From assembly GCF_000002425.4 (NCBI RefSeq), contig NC_037259.1, forward strand, positions 2,942,381 to 3,006,380: 64,000 nucleotides of DNA, read 5' to 3'. The DNA is from Physcomitrium patens. Lineage: Eukaryota > Streptophyta > Bryopsida > Funariales > Funariaceae. This document shows positions 14,285 through 25,900 of this stretch, in pieces. Both the position numbers and the translations under genes were made by a program. How positions within the stretch are numbered: the first letter of the stretch is position 1; every line of letters starts with the position of its first letter. The notes beneath the pieces are model-generated. The model searched no databases. It was not told the DNA's origin and saw nothing but the letters and a program-made list of their open reading frames with translations.

Positions 14285-14785
14285 GGGTTTACACTCATAG
14301 TTTGACAGAGGTTTGGTATGTTGTGCAGCGGTGTTACTCTCTCAGTTCTCCGCTATTCTTTTCTCAACTGTGCAGTTGAGGTTGTGTATTTTGTTATATT
14401 CCGAGGTTTCAAAAAGGGTTCTTGCCACGCATTGGTTTCCAACATCTAGTTCTTTATTTGTGGATGATGTGATATGGGAGTGTCGTAGTAAAAAGGCAGC
14501 ACACGCTAATAGTTGGTTGTCTGTTGAGTCCTTCAGCTTGCACACAGAACACACATGCATTCTGAAATGAATGGTTGGTATAGTCTGTATTGAATTGGTT
14601 GTCTGTTGAGTTCGATTTTCACGATTTGTTTCACGCTGTGTTTCGTCTTTTCATATTTGTCTTTTTCCGATGAACATGTTCGAGTTACGTGGACGATGGG
14701 GGCAACTGTTGGTGTTGGTTCCGTGGGCCCCACAAAACTAATACAGGAGCAACATCAGTTAGTTTAGAGTTGAAATAAAATCTTC
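14285..14785 (+). terminator. MED13 3' UTR and likely polyadenylation region
   Basis: T-rich, non-coding sequence follows the TAG stop at 14282-14284. An AATAAA-type signal lies at about 14774-14779, just where composition turns AT-rich. The cleavage site itself cannot be seen by eye. Confidence 0.45.
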
Positions 14786-15400
14786 TACAAAATTTTTGAT
14801 TAAAATAGTGAATAATTTGGAAAAAATAGGTATCAATAAAATGTTAAATTATAACTAATGCAATCAAAATACTAATTGAAATTTGACTTCGTGTATACAT
14901 GATTTGTATAGAATTGGTAAATGTGTAGAATTAATACACATTTTAAAATATTTATATACACCAGTAGAATTATTATATTTTATATATTCTTTGGAATTTT
15001 GTTATAGATATTTAAAATGCTTACATTAATACTAAATATTTTACAAAAATAAATAAATAAATAACGAAATTCTTATTATTTTTTAATTTGAGTGTGTGGC
15101 TCTAATATAAAGGAATGAGCAGGGCTATTTGAATTCGTGTCAATAATATAACACATGAAAAAAACCAATTTTCTACATAAAGAATTAATATGCAAAGAAA
15201 AAGTCAAAGGGAAAGTTGTTTGCAATGCCACATGCAATGAAAAGTGACTAAAAGTACAAAGTAAGCGATGGGATTCGATGACACCCACTAGTTGTATAAA
15301 CAAGGTCAAGGCTCTCTCTTCTAATGACTGGGAATAGCAACCAACAAATACTGCACGTGGATTGGTTACCAGATAACCTACGTGGATGTGCCCGTGCCCC
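14786..15400. other. AT-rich spacer between MED13 and MAF1
   Basis: AT-rich sequence, including short (AAAT)n near 15049-15064, with no coding signal that I recognise. It turns GC-rich at about 15.35 kb, which probably marks the MAF1 promoter. Confidence 0.5.
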
Positions 15401-15698
15401 CTCATCTTCGCCGCCGAACCTCTGCTACGGTACCGAGGCTGAGGTGAGGGTTGAGGTTCGGGGACATTGAAGCCAAGGATTGGGCATTCTTCTCGTCGTC
15501 GTCATCGTTTCAGAAATCATCTCGACCTCATCGCGTTTTGGCCCAGTCCAACGCAGGCACGCACGTACGCACGTAGAGGCATCCGCTCCGACGCATCGTG
15601 CCGCTGTTTGGTTTTGGTTATTCTGTTGCTCTGGCGCATCCGCTGCACCTTTCCTTCCCATTTATGAAGGCTACGTTGCATCCCTACGCTGCTGCACC
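15400..15698 (+). promoter_or_regulatory. MAF1 promoter / 5' UTR
   Basis: A CpG-rich, pyrimidine-rich block lies directly upstream of the MAF1 start codon, after AT-rich spacer. It resembles the CpG-rich block upstream of MED13. Open frames inside it are probably chance frames. Confidence 0.45.
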
Positions 15699-15994
15699 AT
15701 GAAGTTCCTCGAGTATACCCCGCTTGCTCGGTATTGTTGCCGTCTATCTCTTACTCCCGTTCCTCGTAATTCCTTCGTTTCGTTTCGTGTTTTTTCGCCT
15801 TGCCGTACCCGACGCCTAGTGCCGTAACCGTTCTGTGTACTTGCGCCGTGTCACTTGCGCAATGTAAACCCTACGTTGGCAGAATAAACGCTTTTCTCTC
15901 GCATGTTGATGTGGGAGGATGCATGATTCAAGGTGGCTTGGAGGCATACTCATGTAAGTTTTCTCTTTGAACCTAATGTTTCCGTGAGTATTGA

Positions 15995-16033
<39 letters not shown>

Positions 16034-16305
16034 CACACACACACATACACATACACTCTGTTTTTGCGACGGTGTAATCGTTAAAATTGTGATTAGTAAA
16101 TAAAGTAGGTTGAATAGTTGCACTGTGCTGGATGTTATCAGCTCGAAATTTGATGAAGTGAAAAAGCGAACTTAAAGCGTGCATTCAACATCCTTCATAG
16201 TGGTAAGCGGTTTCACTCAGGTAGCTAGTTCTTTTGGTTGTGCAGGCAAGCTTGCAGGAGTTGATAAGAAGCTGTCACGAAGTTTGGAGCAAGAGGTTGG
16301 TGTTC

Positions 16306-16336
<31 letters not shown>

Positions 16337-19300
16337 CTCCCTTCATTATTGCATAATTAGTATGATTTATTCAGCAATTTCTTGATATTTATGTTGGTCT
16401 CGTTTGCCTCTTCTGTCTCAATCATGAGCGGGCTGTTTTACAGGTTGTGGATTCATTGGCATATTTACCCTTTGACCTCTCCACTTCGCCTGTTGGGTCC
16501 CTTTCTAGTACTGCAAGGTAATTTTATCCTCAGTTACGATCGATCTCAAAGTCCGATTGACTTTCGAAACTCAAGTACTCGTGTTATACTACTTGAGCCT
16601 GATCATTTTGGCATGTGCGCGTTGTCTGGGGTCTATTTCGTCTCGAAGGATATGTTAGCAAGTTTGTGTGTCTACCACCATGCAGCGTGCACAACTCCAT
16701 CGATTTGAGTTATTATTTGACAAAAAATGTTATCTAGTTGTTGTGGATGCTATTAATCTCCTTTTTAGAAGAGGTATCTAAGTATACAATTGAGAAAGAG
16801 TGCTCATAAAGTCCCTTTTTATTTAGCTTAATGGCAGCGTAGTCCTCTTTTCCTGTGGGTGGGATGTTTTTTATGTGAGATTACATGTTTTTGGATGCAG
16901 AGGCATCTCTTTCTATATGGCTCAGCGAGATTTTGTCTCTAATGATTTTTTTGTGATCATGGAAATGTTAACCGCTTGGTTCATCTGTTTTCAGTCGCAG
17001 GACACTAATTTACCTGATTTTGACCTTGAATCATATGTATCCTGACTACGATTTCAGGTATTGACATCATTCAAATTTTAGTCCTCTATGATCATTTTAT
17101 GATGCATCTCTGGACGGTCATCAGAGGAGGCTTTGGTCATTCAGGCTTTGCGATTTTTTTTGGTTTGGGTTTAGTTAGGTTTCTTTGGGTACTGCCAGTG
17201 CCTACTTGGCGGGCAACCCATTTTGTTGAAAGGAATTAGGAAGTGTTGTCAATGGTTGACAAGCGGTATAAAACCGTTGCTCCCGAAGGAGCTGAGAGTT
17301 CAAGTCTCTCCATTTCCTATTACTTCCTATACGTAGCTTGTTGAGCAGTTATAATGATAAACAGCTTCACATCGGGGAGAAGTCGAAAGCTAATCTGACT
17401 AATACTTTGACATGCTTATGTCGATATACTGATCAGTATGTTGCGACCCCAGCACTTCATTAAAGAACATGGAGTTTTTGCTGCAAAGCAAAAGATTGAC
17501 GTATCTTTGGTTGAGGCATCCAAGGTAGAACATCAATTGTTCCATCGTCTATCGTCTGGTGGAGAATTTGTATTCTTTAATGGTTTCGTGGTGAACTAAT
17601 GCTGTTATTTCCATTGCGCATTAAATAAATTGGCAAGTCCAATGATAGTGTTCTTTAATCATGAGCGAGTAAAATTTTGCTGCGTTATGATTACTGTCAA
17701 AGAATCACACGGGTTGATCTGATGGATTCCCTTAAAATTTCAACATGTTTCCGATGTAATTATAGTTAAGTGGAATCTAACATGATTTGATGTTCCAATC
17801 GATGCCTCCTATTACTGATTAGTGGATAGGCAATATACTGGAGTTTGAAGCTTTCCGACGGGTGGGTACATTTTAACACAATTTCAATAGCAGATTTGGT
17901 TCACAGAAGTTGGCGAAGAAACAACATTGATGGACAGCATATGGAATGCCATTGATGAGGTGAGTGGAGTACTGTTAGATTGGCAACTATCACTAGGTCG
18001 AAGCCATTTCGTTATAATATTTATCATTTGGGGTTCAATTCCACATTCATAGTTAATCGAGCTTCAATCATCTTCGTCCTATAGAGAGCTACTATGTAGC
18101 TCAGTTTATGCTTGCTTTTATCACACATTGCATTTAGTGTTAAAAAATCTATTTCAGGATCTAGCATGCGTGTTCTGTGCAGCATTTTGATTTCGCAAAT
18201 GCATTATGTCTTATTGAGGCACTATGCACTAAATACCTTACGCAGTTAAAGATTTTCGCTTCAAGAGTGAACGGTATTGGATGTTTTAGAAATTACGATG
18301 AAACAGTAGTTGTTAAGCGAAGATACAGTTGTGGATTGTCTAGGTGTCAAAGTTAAAAACCATATTAGTTGGCAGTAATTTTTAATTCGTGGGCTGAATT
18401 CTGCAACGTTGAAGTAGATCATCGGAGGGTGAATAAAGCTCCTGTTTCTGTCCGATCTTAACAAATTTAGACGTGTAGCGGCATCTTTCTTAGTTTAATA
18501 TGTTCCCCATCTAGCAGGTGATGACTTTGGAGGATTGTGAAGTATACAGTTATTCTCCTGATGCTGAAGGGGATCCTTTTGCTGATACTGGCAGCATGTG
18601 AGTGCTAGACTTAAACATGACTTTTAAATGTATCTTTAAATTCCCTAGGAGTCTATCCTTGAGTCTACGTTGAGCCTTACATTGGACCTTGCCTATTTTG
18701 ATTAGCCGAGTATTGTCAGTGATTACTGATGATTTCATGCACCTTGATAACCATACGCTTCAATCCATGGGATTAAGCTCAGACAGAAGTTCTTGTAATG
18801 CAGGTTAGCAGATCGTCTGCTTTGTAGCTGACTTGTTTTTGTTGAGCAGAAAACAGTCGACTAAAGTATGGTGCATAGGATTAGGTCAATTGTATTTTAA
18901 TATAATTGCACTTTAATGCTGAATGGTTACGTGGGCCTCTAGATGGTCTTTTAACTACTTCTTTTACAACAAGAAGCAGAAGCGCATACTCTATTTCAGT
19001 TCACGATGTGCAAGGTAGTTTTCATTCATTGTGCATTGCCTGATCTGGATAGACATTATTCAGTTATATGCTGTCATTATTTCATCGGTTGTATGCTATT
19101 ATTAAATGCTTAACATTTTTTGTAGTACTTGTTTTTATTACAACGTTGTTGTTGAAATGTGGGGATAATGGGTTTTCACAATTGCTCTTGCAGCAGAGTC
19201 GATTGGGCAGAAAGCAGTTCCAGGCCTTTTTTTAGAATTTTATGATTAAGTTCTCGAGATGACATGTGTCTGGTTACCCTGTTGATTGCAGCAAGTTATC

Positions 19301-19379
19301 CATGGATATGACTTCAAGCGATGATGGATCTGCCGAGTGGGACTTCGACTTTGTGGATGGCATGGACCTTGAAGGTTGA
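15699..19379 (+). CDS. MAF1: MAF1 homologue, repressor of RNA polymerase III transcription
   Basis: MAF1 is a conserved nucleo-cytoplasmic protein that binds RNA polymerase III and represses tRNA and 5S rRNA synthesis under stress and TOR inhibition. Ten exons join in frame: 15699-15730, 15883-15953, 16246-16295, 16444-16517, 16995-17057, 17437-17524, 17894-17959, 18518-18597, 18943-19014, 19292-19379. They total 684 nt, or 227 residues, close to the usual plant length. Diagnostic segments: MKFLEYTPLAR at the N-terminus, TLIYLILTLNHMYPDYDF (~79-96), IWFTEVGEE (from 127), CEVYSYSPDAEGDPF, WSFNYFFYNKKQKRILYF (~176-193) and an acidic tail DDGSAEWDFDFVDGMDLEG. The start matches the canonical N-terminus, and all introns are GT-AG. 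Introns carry microsatellites and a tRNA relic. It lies tail-to-head behind MED13, 1.4 kb away. Very confident on identity, slightly less on exact junctions. Confidence 0.95.
15996..16044. repeat. (AT)n(CA)n microsatellite in MAF1 intron 2
   Basis: About 17 AT dinucleotides are followed by a short CA run. A second simple repeat, (TTTA)n, lies at about 16308-16335 in the next intron. Confidence 0.9.
17239..17318 (+). pseudogene. Decayed class II tRNA-like sequence (possibly Leu) inside MAF1 intron 5
   Basis: The 80-nt sequence folds as a tRNA with a long variable arm. The acceptor stem GGAAGTG pairs with CATTTCC (one G-T), D stem GTCA with TGAC, anticodon stem AGCGG with CCGTT (one G-T). The variable arm is GCTCC-CGAA-GGAGC, and the T arm GAGAG-TTCAAGT-CTCTC is perfect. 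A discriminator T follows. The T arm holds a good Pol III B box, GTTCAAGTC. The D loop is short and anticodon-loop position 33 is A rather than T, so I call it a relic. A TAA anticodon can be read if one loop base was lost, which would fit tRNA-Leu. The stem pattern recalls bryophyte organellar trnL, but this is from memory. It lies entirely in the intron between MAF1 exons 5 and 6, sense strand. Confidence 0.65.
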
Positions 19380-20000
19380 GGGGGAAGCCACCTTCTGTTA
19401 ATTCGCAGTATATTTTGTGTTCATAGCTTGTACATAACACGAAAAAGTTAATGGTAGATGTAATCGCACTGTATTGTACCGTTACGGAAGCCGGCTTAGA
19501 ATGACGATATAGTGTTGCATAACTTTCCCCCATTCAACCGGGATTGTATTAATCAACTCCTCTTTCCTTTTTAGTTTTTACCTTAGAATTTCCTTTGTTT
19601 TTGGTGGTGTAGTGGGTCTTTAATTTTTTTTTACATAAGTGTGATGCACATACTAATCAGAGTGTGATTATCTATTGTACACAACACAAAAAAGAGTAAA
19701 CACTCTTCTTATACAAACTTATACAAAAAGTAACCAGTGGTAAATACAAATACAATCAACCGCACTTAAAATAATCATTAACTGTCCGTGTTTTTATTTT
19801 CGAAACTAACAACATATCCAAACTTGTTCAAAACCACAAATATGTATATTCTTTCATAAAAAAAATAGAAAGTGGAGATCTCAATGAATCTCTTATCACA
19901 AAACGACATCGCAATCTCGAACAAGCAAGCTCACATTTACAAATGGCTTTCTCTCTCAAAATTGCAAATTACCAAAATAGCATAAATCTAGAAACATCTA
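19380..20000. other. MAF1 3' UTR and AT-rich spacer
   Basis: T-rich 3' UTR follows the TGA stop, then AT-rich DNA from about 19.56 kb to about 19.95 kb. I see no further gene. Confidence 0.45.
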
Positions 20001-22938
20001 ATCATCCTGGAAGAGGTGGAGCGAGTGGCATCGAGGTGGCAGGAAGGACGTTCAGGACCCAGATGGAGTGCGGCACCGAACCCAGAGACCGGGATGGAGC
20101 CGAGCAAGGGAGAAGAAGGAATGGGGAGGTGATCTGACGGGGCAGCTGGGATGGGTACCTTTATTCCAGCACGGGCGAGGGGAGTCGGGCTGTCATCGGG
20201 CATCACCGGGTGGGGAGGGAGACGATGAGGAGGAAGAAGAGGAAGAGAGGGAGAGGACGAAGGAGGAGGAGGACGAGGTCGTAAGCATTGCCTCGGTTTT
20301 CTGCGACGCTCTTGCTCCCAAACCGTGTTTCCGTGTCGGGAGTGGTTACCGCTAGATCGCTAAAGCCCGCTTCCCTCGCGTTCTTTTCAGGGTGTAAATT
20401 TCTCGCTCTTGGAAATGGTACTCTAATGTCTGTGGCCTCGACAGAGAGCGAGAAAGAGAGAGAGAGCGGGAGAGGCGGAGTGACGGAAGGTAGGAAGAAG
20501 GTGGAGCTGTGGTGAGGGAAGCCGAGATGGAGCGTCGGGATGTGTAGGGCAAAGAAGGTGCGGCAAGTTTTTCTTTGCGTAGCACGGGTTTCGAATTAGG
20601 TGTGTTGGATAGTGCGGTGATCAAGTTTTTTAGGGAGCTACGGTGTGGAGATCTGGAGTCGATTTAGATCATGGTTCAAGGTTTAATGTTTTATTCAGGT
20701 GGAGTACGCCATGGTAAGAGTATGCAAGGGCGGGTGATGGATTGGAAGTAGTGGTTTGTGGCATTGATGGTTTCGCGGAAGGTAGGTTTGGGTTGATGCG
20801 ATGTTGAGTTGAGTGCGTTGGTGTGAGTGGGGGGCGTATCGCATTGGTTGGGAATTCGGTGCTGGTCGGCAGTTTCTGGAGCGTTGGGATATTGTGCTTG
20901 AAAACGGCTGCATTAACATAGTCTTTCTGGTTGCCGGACTAGTTTACCGACATTCTTATTTTCTTGTGCCAGGAGATCGTGGCACAGCAGATTGAAGGGA
21001 TTTAGATTTTTTCCCCCCTTCTTTCATCCTGCTTCTATTCAATGTGGTTGCGACTGGGAGGCTGCTTTTTGGATCAGGACTGTGTGAGGCGGATTCTACA
21101 GCACAGCGATTAGCTCTGCTGTCATAAATAATCAGGTGATTTTTCTGTTCACTGCAATTCTACAAGTGAGTTTTAATCGAAGAGAAATCAGACAGTGCTA
21201 GGCCTGCACGACGTCTATATGTCTGGTTCGATAAAATTAGTTCTCGATGTTGGTTGTAGTCATGTTTATGTGTGAGTAACGGATTTGTACAATAACATTA
21301 GGCTTCGAAGTATGTAAGATTTTGTGTACATCTTGAGCTATTCTATTCTGGTTTCCCGTTCAGAACGTGTGGTCAACCAAACAACACTAGCTTCCCGACG
21401 GAGACAACAATATCACTGCTCACTGTTGAGGCTCTCGATGATTTTTGTGATTGTAGTTGATACCTCCCACGACATATCCGGCCGTGAATCCGTTTTCTAA
21501 ATCAAACCTCCGTTATGTTTTGGGCTCTGGAAATGGAGCTTACTTTGTCTTAATTAGAAGTCCCCTACGTCAATCCTGGCCTTTTGAAACGAGGCAGCGA
21601 TGAAATGGAAGGTTCATTTATCCTCGCTGTTATTAACCCTCCCTATCAGCCTCCGTTTTCCGAGGGGAAAGTTCAAGCCAGGAGCCGGATCAACAGGCTG
21701 GTGATTGGAAAAGATTGTTTACAACATATCTAGCTTTTATCTAGCATGTGGTTTAACTAAGTAAATGCTTCAGATCACTTGAGTTCTGTGGCAGGTTGTA
21801 GGTGCCGATCCCTGTTAGATGTCCCTTATATAATTCCACTTGTACGTTGTGGTTTCGAGAAGTGAGGCATTGAAGTCGACTTCGCAGCTTGGATTGGGAT
21901 CATGAAATGCGATCTGTAACTGTCAACTGATGCAGTGAATGCATGTATGGACGTTTAAAGATCTCATGTTCTAAGCTTGCCGAAGAATGGTCATGAAGAA
22001 TGATTAAGATCTGTAATCATTGCACAAGAATCGTAGCATAATCTAGATACTGAATCCAAAAGAACACGACAAAGTATATATAGTTATAGAACTTTTGTTC
22101 GTCATTATCTGATTCCTTTTTACGTGGGGCGGCTTATACATCGAAGTTCAGAGTAAGAAAGTTGTCGACTCGTTTTGTGGGTAGCTTGAACAAAGGTTAC
22201 GTGCAATTTATGAACCTCTGTTAATACATTAGCTCCATCCTCAGCATAGCGGAACGTAAGTAGTCATACTTTGCCGGATTTATGGATTTAATAGTCAGGA
22301 CATATTCTGGTTCCGACATCCTTAGATACACTCCTACTGCAATTAAATTAGTGCTTGTGTATTCCCTGGAGTGTTGCAGCTTTTTATCCTTGAATCGTAT
22401 AATCCAAATCTTACAAATAAGACCGTAGTGTTTATATGATACATACTTCATTACTGCTTTTCCTAAAGCGATCAATTTGCTGTTTTATAGTTCTCTCTAA
22501 TGGACTAGTGTCACCATATCAGTGCTCTTGAATTGATTTTTTCACTTAGATTCGAGTTGTTGCGAGGCAGAGCAAGTTGCAAACCTCCTCAGAAGGCAAT
22601 GGCTTGTGATGTTCAGAAGAGAGGCAGTCAACGCGATGGGGACAATCAGGGAATTATTGGAGTATTATACAGGCGGTCAAGTTTGTTAGGAATGTGGTGG
22701 GTTGAAATGTGTACCTATCGCTCTGTGCTGATGTACGCTGGGATTGAAGTTTGAAAGAAATGCGGTGGAGTTGAGCTACGGGTGAAGGGCAAACAGGTAT
22801 CCTAGCAAATGACGAAGTTCTAGTTCTTCTTGGATGCGATGATTTCTTAAAATTGTTTCTATTCTCTATGTATACTGAAACCTGCACAACGAGGGATACT
22901 AGGGAAGCTCAAGTGCTCTTTTCGGGTTTCTTACGCAG
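20000..22938 (+). promoter_or_regulatory. Upstream region of the DUF3133 gene: CpG/GA-rich promoter and probable 5' UTR intron
   Basis: CpG-rich DNA starts at about 20.0 kb. Purine blocks rich in GAGGAG and GAGAGA lie at about 20.22-20.28 and 20.45-20.48 kb, a common feature of plant promoters and leaders. The first coding exon is preceded by a good 3' splice site (pyrimidine tract and TTACGCAG ending at 22938), which implies at least one intron in the 5' UTR. No open frame between 20.0 and 22.9 kb has recognisable content. Confidence 0.4.
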
Positions 22939-22953
22939 ATTTGTAGCTGGGCA

Positions 22954-25900
22954 ATGGCTACAATGGATAGACCTCGGATTGTACGGTGTCCTAGGTGTCT
23001 TGCACTTCTGCAAGAGCCTCCTCCAGGAACCCCTTTATACAAGTGTGGCAACTGCTCCACTGTCCTGAGAGGTATTTCTTCTTCATTGAGACGTGGCCTA
23101 TGAGAACACCTGTTTTTATCAAAAGGAAACTTGTCACTTGAATGTTTTGCGTAACGTTGTCAGTCCTAACATCTTCATCAAAGACTCAGTAACTATTTCG
23201 ATATTAAGCTATTTTTATTGTGTGAATTGGACGAAATAAGTAGCATGCATGATTTATTATGAGTTCGTGCTCTCATGGGGTTCAACAGAATTGTTTTTTA
23301 ACTCGTGACCTTCACTGAGTACTGAATACCACTTTTTCCTGGCATTCGGTTTGAAAATGTGTGTTTTCCTCATTCGCATGTTAAGCCTGGTCTATTATTG
23401 TTCTCTCAATGTTTTGCAGCCAAACATGCTGCAACTGAGGGCTCTGGGACTAGAAGAGTATCGGAGCGTCCGCAACGGCATAATAGGAGTAATCCAGCTG
23501 GACATCCTGATAGTGTTGATGCTAGGTCGTTGCCCGCTAAACCAATGCCACCTGATCACATGTCAAGTCCCGCAAATTTAAACGACCGTAATGATATTAG
23601 AAGTGGAACTGGAATGAACAGACCTACTGCGGTCGCTGCTCGAAAAAATTCACCTAGTTACTCGGTACACCATGGTAATCCTGGACCTGGACCTCCCACA
23701 CGTATGCCAAACAACATGAATGTAAACCACGACAGCGATCACAGGTCTGCGCATGATGATCGCAGTCTTTCTCCACCTAACCCATTGACAGTTCGTAGAA
23801 ACAGAGATGATGATGTTCGTGGTAGGGAGGCTCCAGCAAATGTGCCTCAAACTAAGGCTTCTAGTCCAGTGAATGGAGATGTTAATTCTGGTAGAAGCCC
23901 ATTCAGTCACGTGCATCACAAGGACCGGTCTCCTCCAGGAGCAGTGCCTGTGAATTCTTCAGCCGTAGATGATCTAACAGGCGAAAGAATGGGGCGTATA
24001 GATTTGCTATCTCGAAATGCACATACCTATGTAAACACTAATTCTCGTCTGGAGACTTCAACTACAGACCTGGTTGTTGAGGGAGCTTGCCCCAAGCCTC
24101 AACCAGCGAATATGGCGAGCGAGTCACCAAATTACAGGGAGAAAGAGAAGCAGAGAAAATCAGATGATGAAGGAGATAATGATTTTTCTCCCACGAGAGC
24201 TCTTTCTGCGATTCAGAATGCAGGTCCACTTTATAAGCTGAAGGAGCGACAAAAGCTTGGGCCGGGACCTAAAAGCAGTTTTTCACCACGTGGTTCTCTA
24301 GGAGGTCCTAGCAGCAGGGGTAGGAATAAGTCCCTAGGGGACGAATATTTGGAAGGAAGACATACTGACTTGGTTCATGACAAAAACCTAGAGTCTGGTC
24401 CTTCCTCAGGTGGACCAACAGAAGAGAAGCCTGGTTTGCATCGGCGACAGAGCTCAGACAGTGTGGCCATCAGCGCTTTTGGAAATGATATCTTCGTTGG
24501 CCATCCAGGTCTCCATACCATCAGGAGACGGGGGTTTGAAGATCATGTCACGGGAATAGATAAATCCCCCGAGGAAGAGTCGTCTGTGCGTCGTTTATCG
24601 CCAAATATGAACAGAGTTATTCAAAGTGCAGGGGTGGCAGTGGATAAACAGAAGAGCAGAGACCATTCACCAAGCGGTCGAGTAAAGGAAGTGCCGGAAG
24701 TACATGGTCGAAATTCGACTGCAAGGATCTCGTCATCTGATATTATTAGTCAGTTGAACGACACAAATAGTGAATTATCAATTCCATCAGAACAAGGCCT
24801 GCCATCTGGTGGAGATATATCTTTGGTCCAGTGGAGGCAGCAAAAGGATCTGAGTCACGACGAATTTCACAAAGAAAAGCTTGTTATCAAAAGGGATCCT
24901 TCTGACGACGAGCGCAAATCTGGAGAACTATTGGTTGGTCAGTCCTCGAGAACGGGCAGAATGTATTTGTCACCTTCTCGAAATGTAGTGATGTCTCCAC
25001 CTGGTTCTTTTCCTAAATATTTAGGTGGAGGTTTTCAGCTACATCCAGAGCACTTCTCGAAATCACAAGAGCGCTCACGTCAGGTCTCAGATACTCCTTC
25101 GATTCAATTAGATGTTTATGGTCTACCTGATGTTTTGGACTATGATACTAGTGATGATTCGTCCAATGTGGACGACCCTGACCCCTACCCGATTGATTCA
25201 AAGCTGCACTCCGAAGAGCTTAAACCACCCACCCTTTCTCATAAAAGACAAGGGGACCAAGTAGTTGAGGTTGGTGGTGACAGTGGCAGATCGGATTACG
25301 AAGAGGAGCAAGATCTTGCTGAGACGAGATCTGATTCGAGCTCTGAAGAGCGCTTGGACGTCACTGGTAAATTTGGACCCGTTGTATCTAGTGGTTCTCC
25401 TCGTTTCTCTCCTCATCTTTCTCCCGAATCAGTTTATAGTGCCAATCAATTTCAAGCACGCGATCAACGGGAGCAACCGGTGCAGGAAAATCTCAATGGG
25501 CCTTCAGAATCGTCAAATAGTGTTGGTTTTGGCGAAGAGAAGGTGAAAGGTTCAGCTTATTCTTTGCTGAAGGGGAAATCTCAAACAATTAGATTGCAAA
25601 TTAATTTCCATGTACCTGATCGTATTCATGTTGTGTGTCGACATTGTAAGCTGCAATTGGAAGTACCGCAGAATCTTTCTCCGAGCGAGTCAGGTGTACA
25701 GAAACTTCGCTGTGGTTCGTGCTGGAAAATATCACGCTTTCGCTTGAATCACTTACTGGAACTTTGTGGAGGTTCATCCCCAGCTGCAAGTGACAATTCA
25801 CCCGAATCTTCTTTCCGACTCGGTTCGAACAGCTCTGATGGGTATTCCGGCACAAGGTCCAATCGAGAAACTGGATCTCAGGATCGAGTGGTGATCCGTA

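Noticed and set aside
13641-19379. MED13 extending through to the stop at 19379
   Set aside because: The MED13 C-terminus (LPFHCE and beyond) ends at the TAG at 14282-14284, and the exons from 15699 on encode a complete MAF1 with its own start.
23359-23419. Upstream start of the long DUF3133 open frame (Met at 23359)
   Set aside because: This part is intron: a good acceptor ends at 23419 and the true N-terminus with the first zinc ribbon is in the exon 22954-23071.
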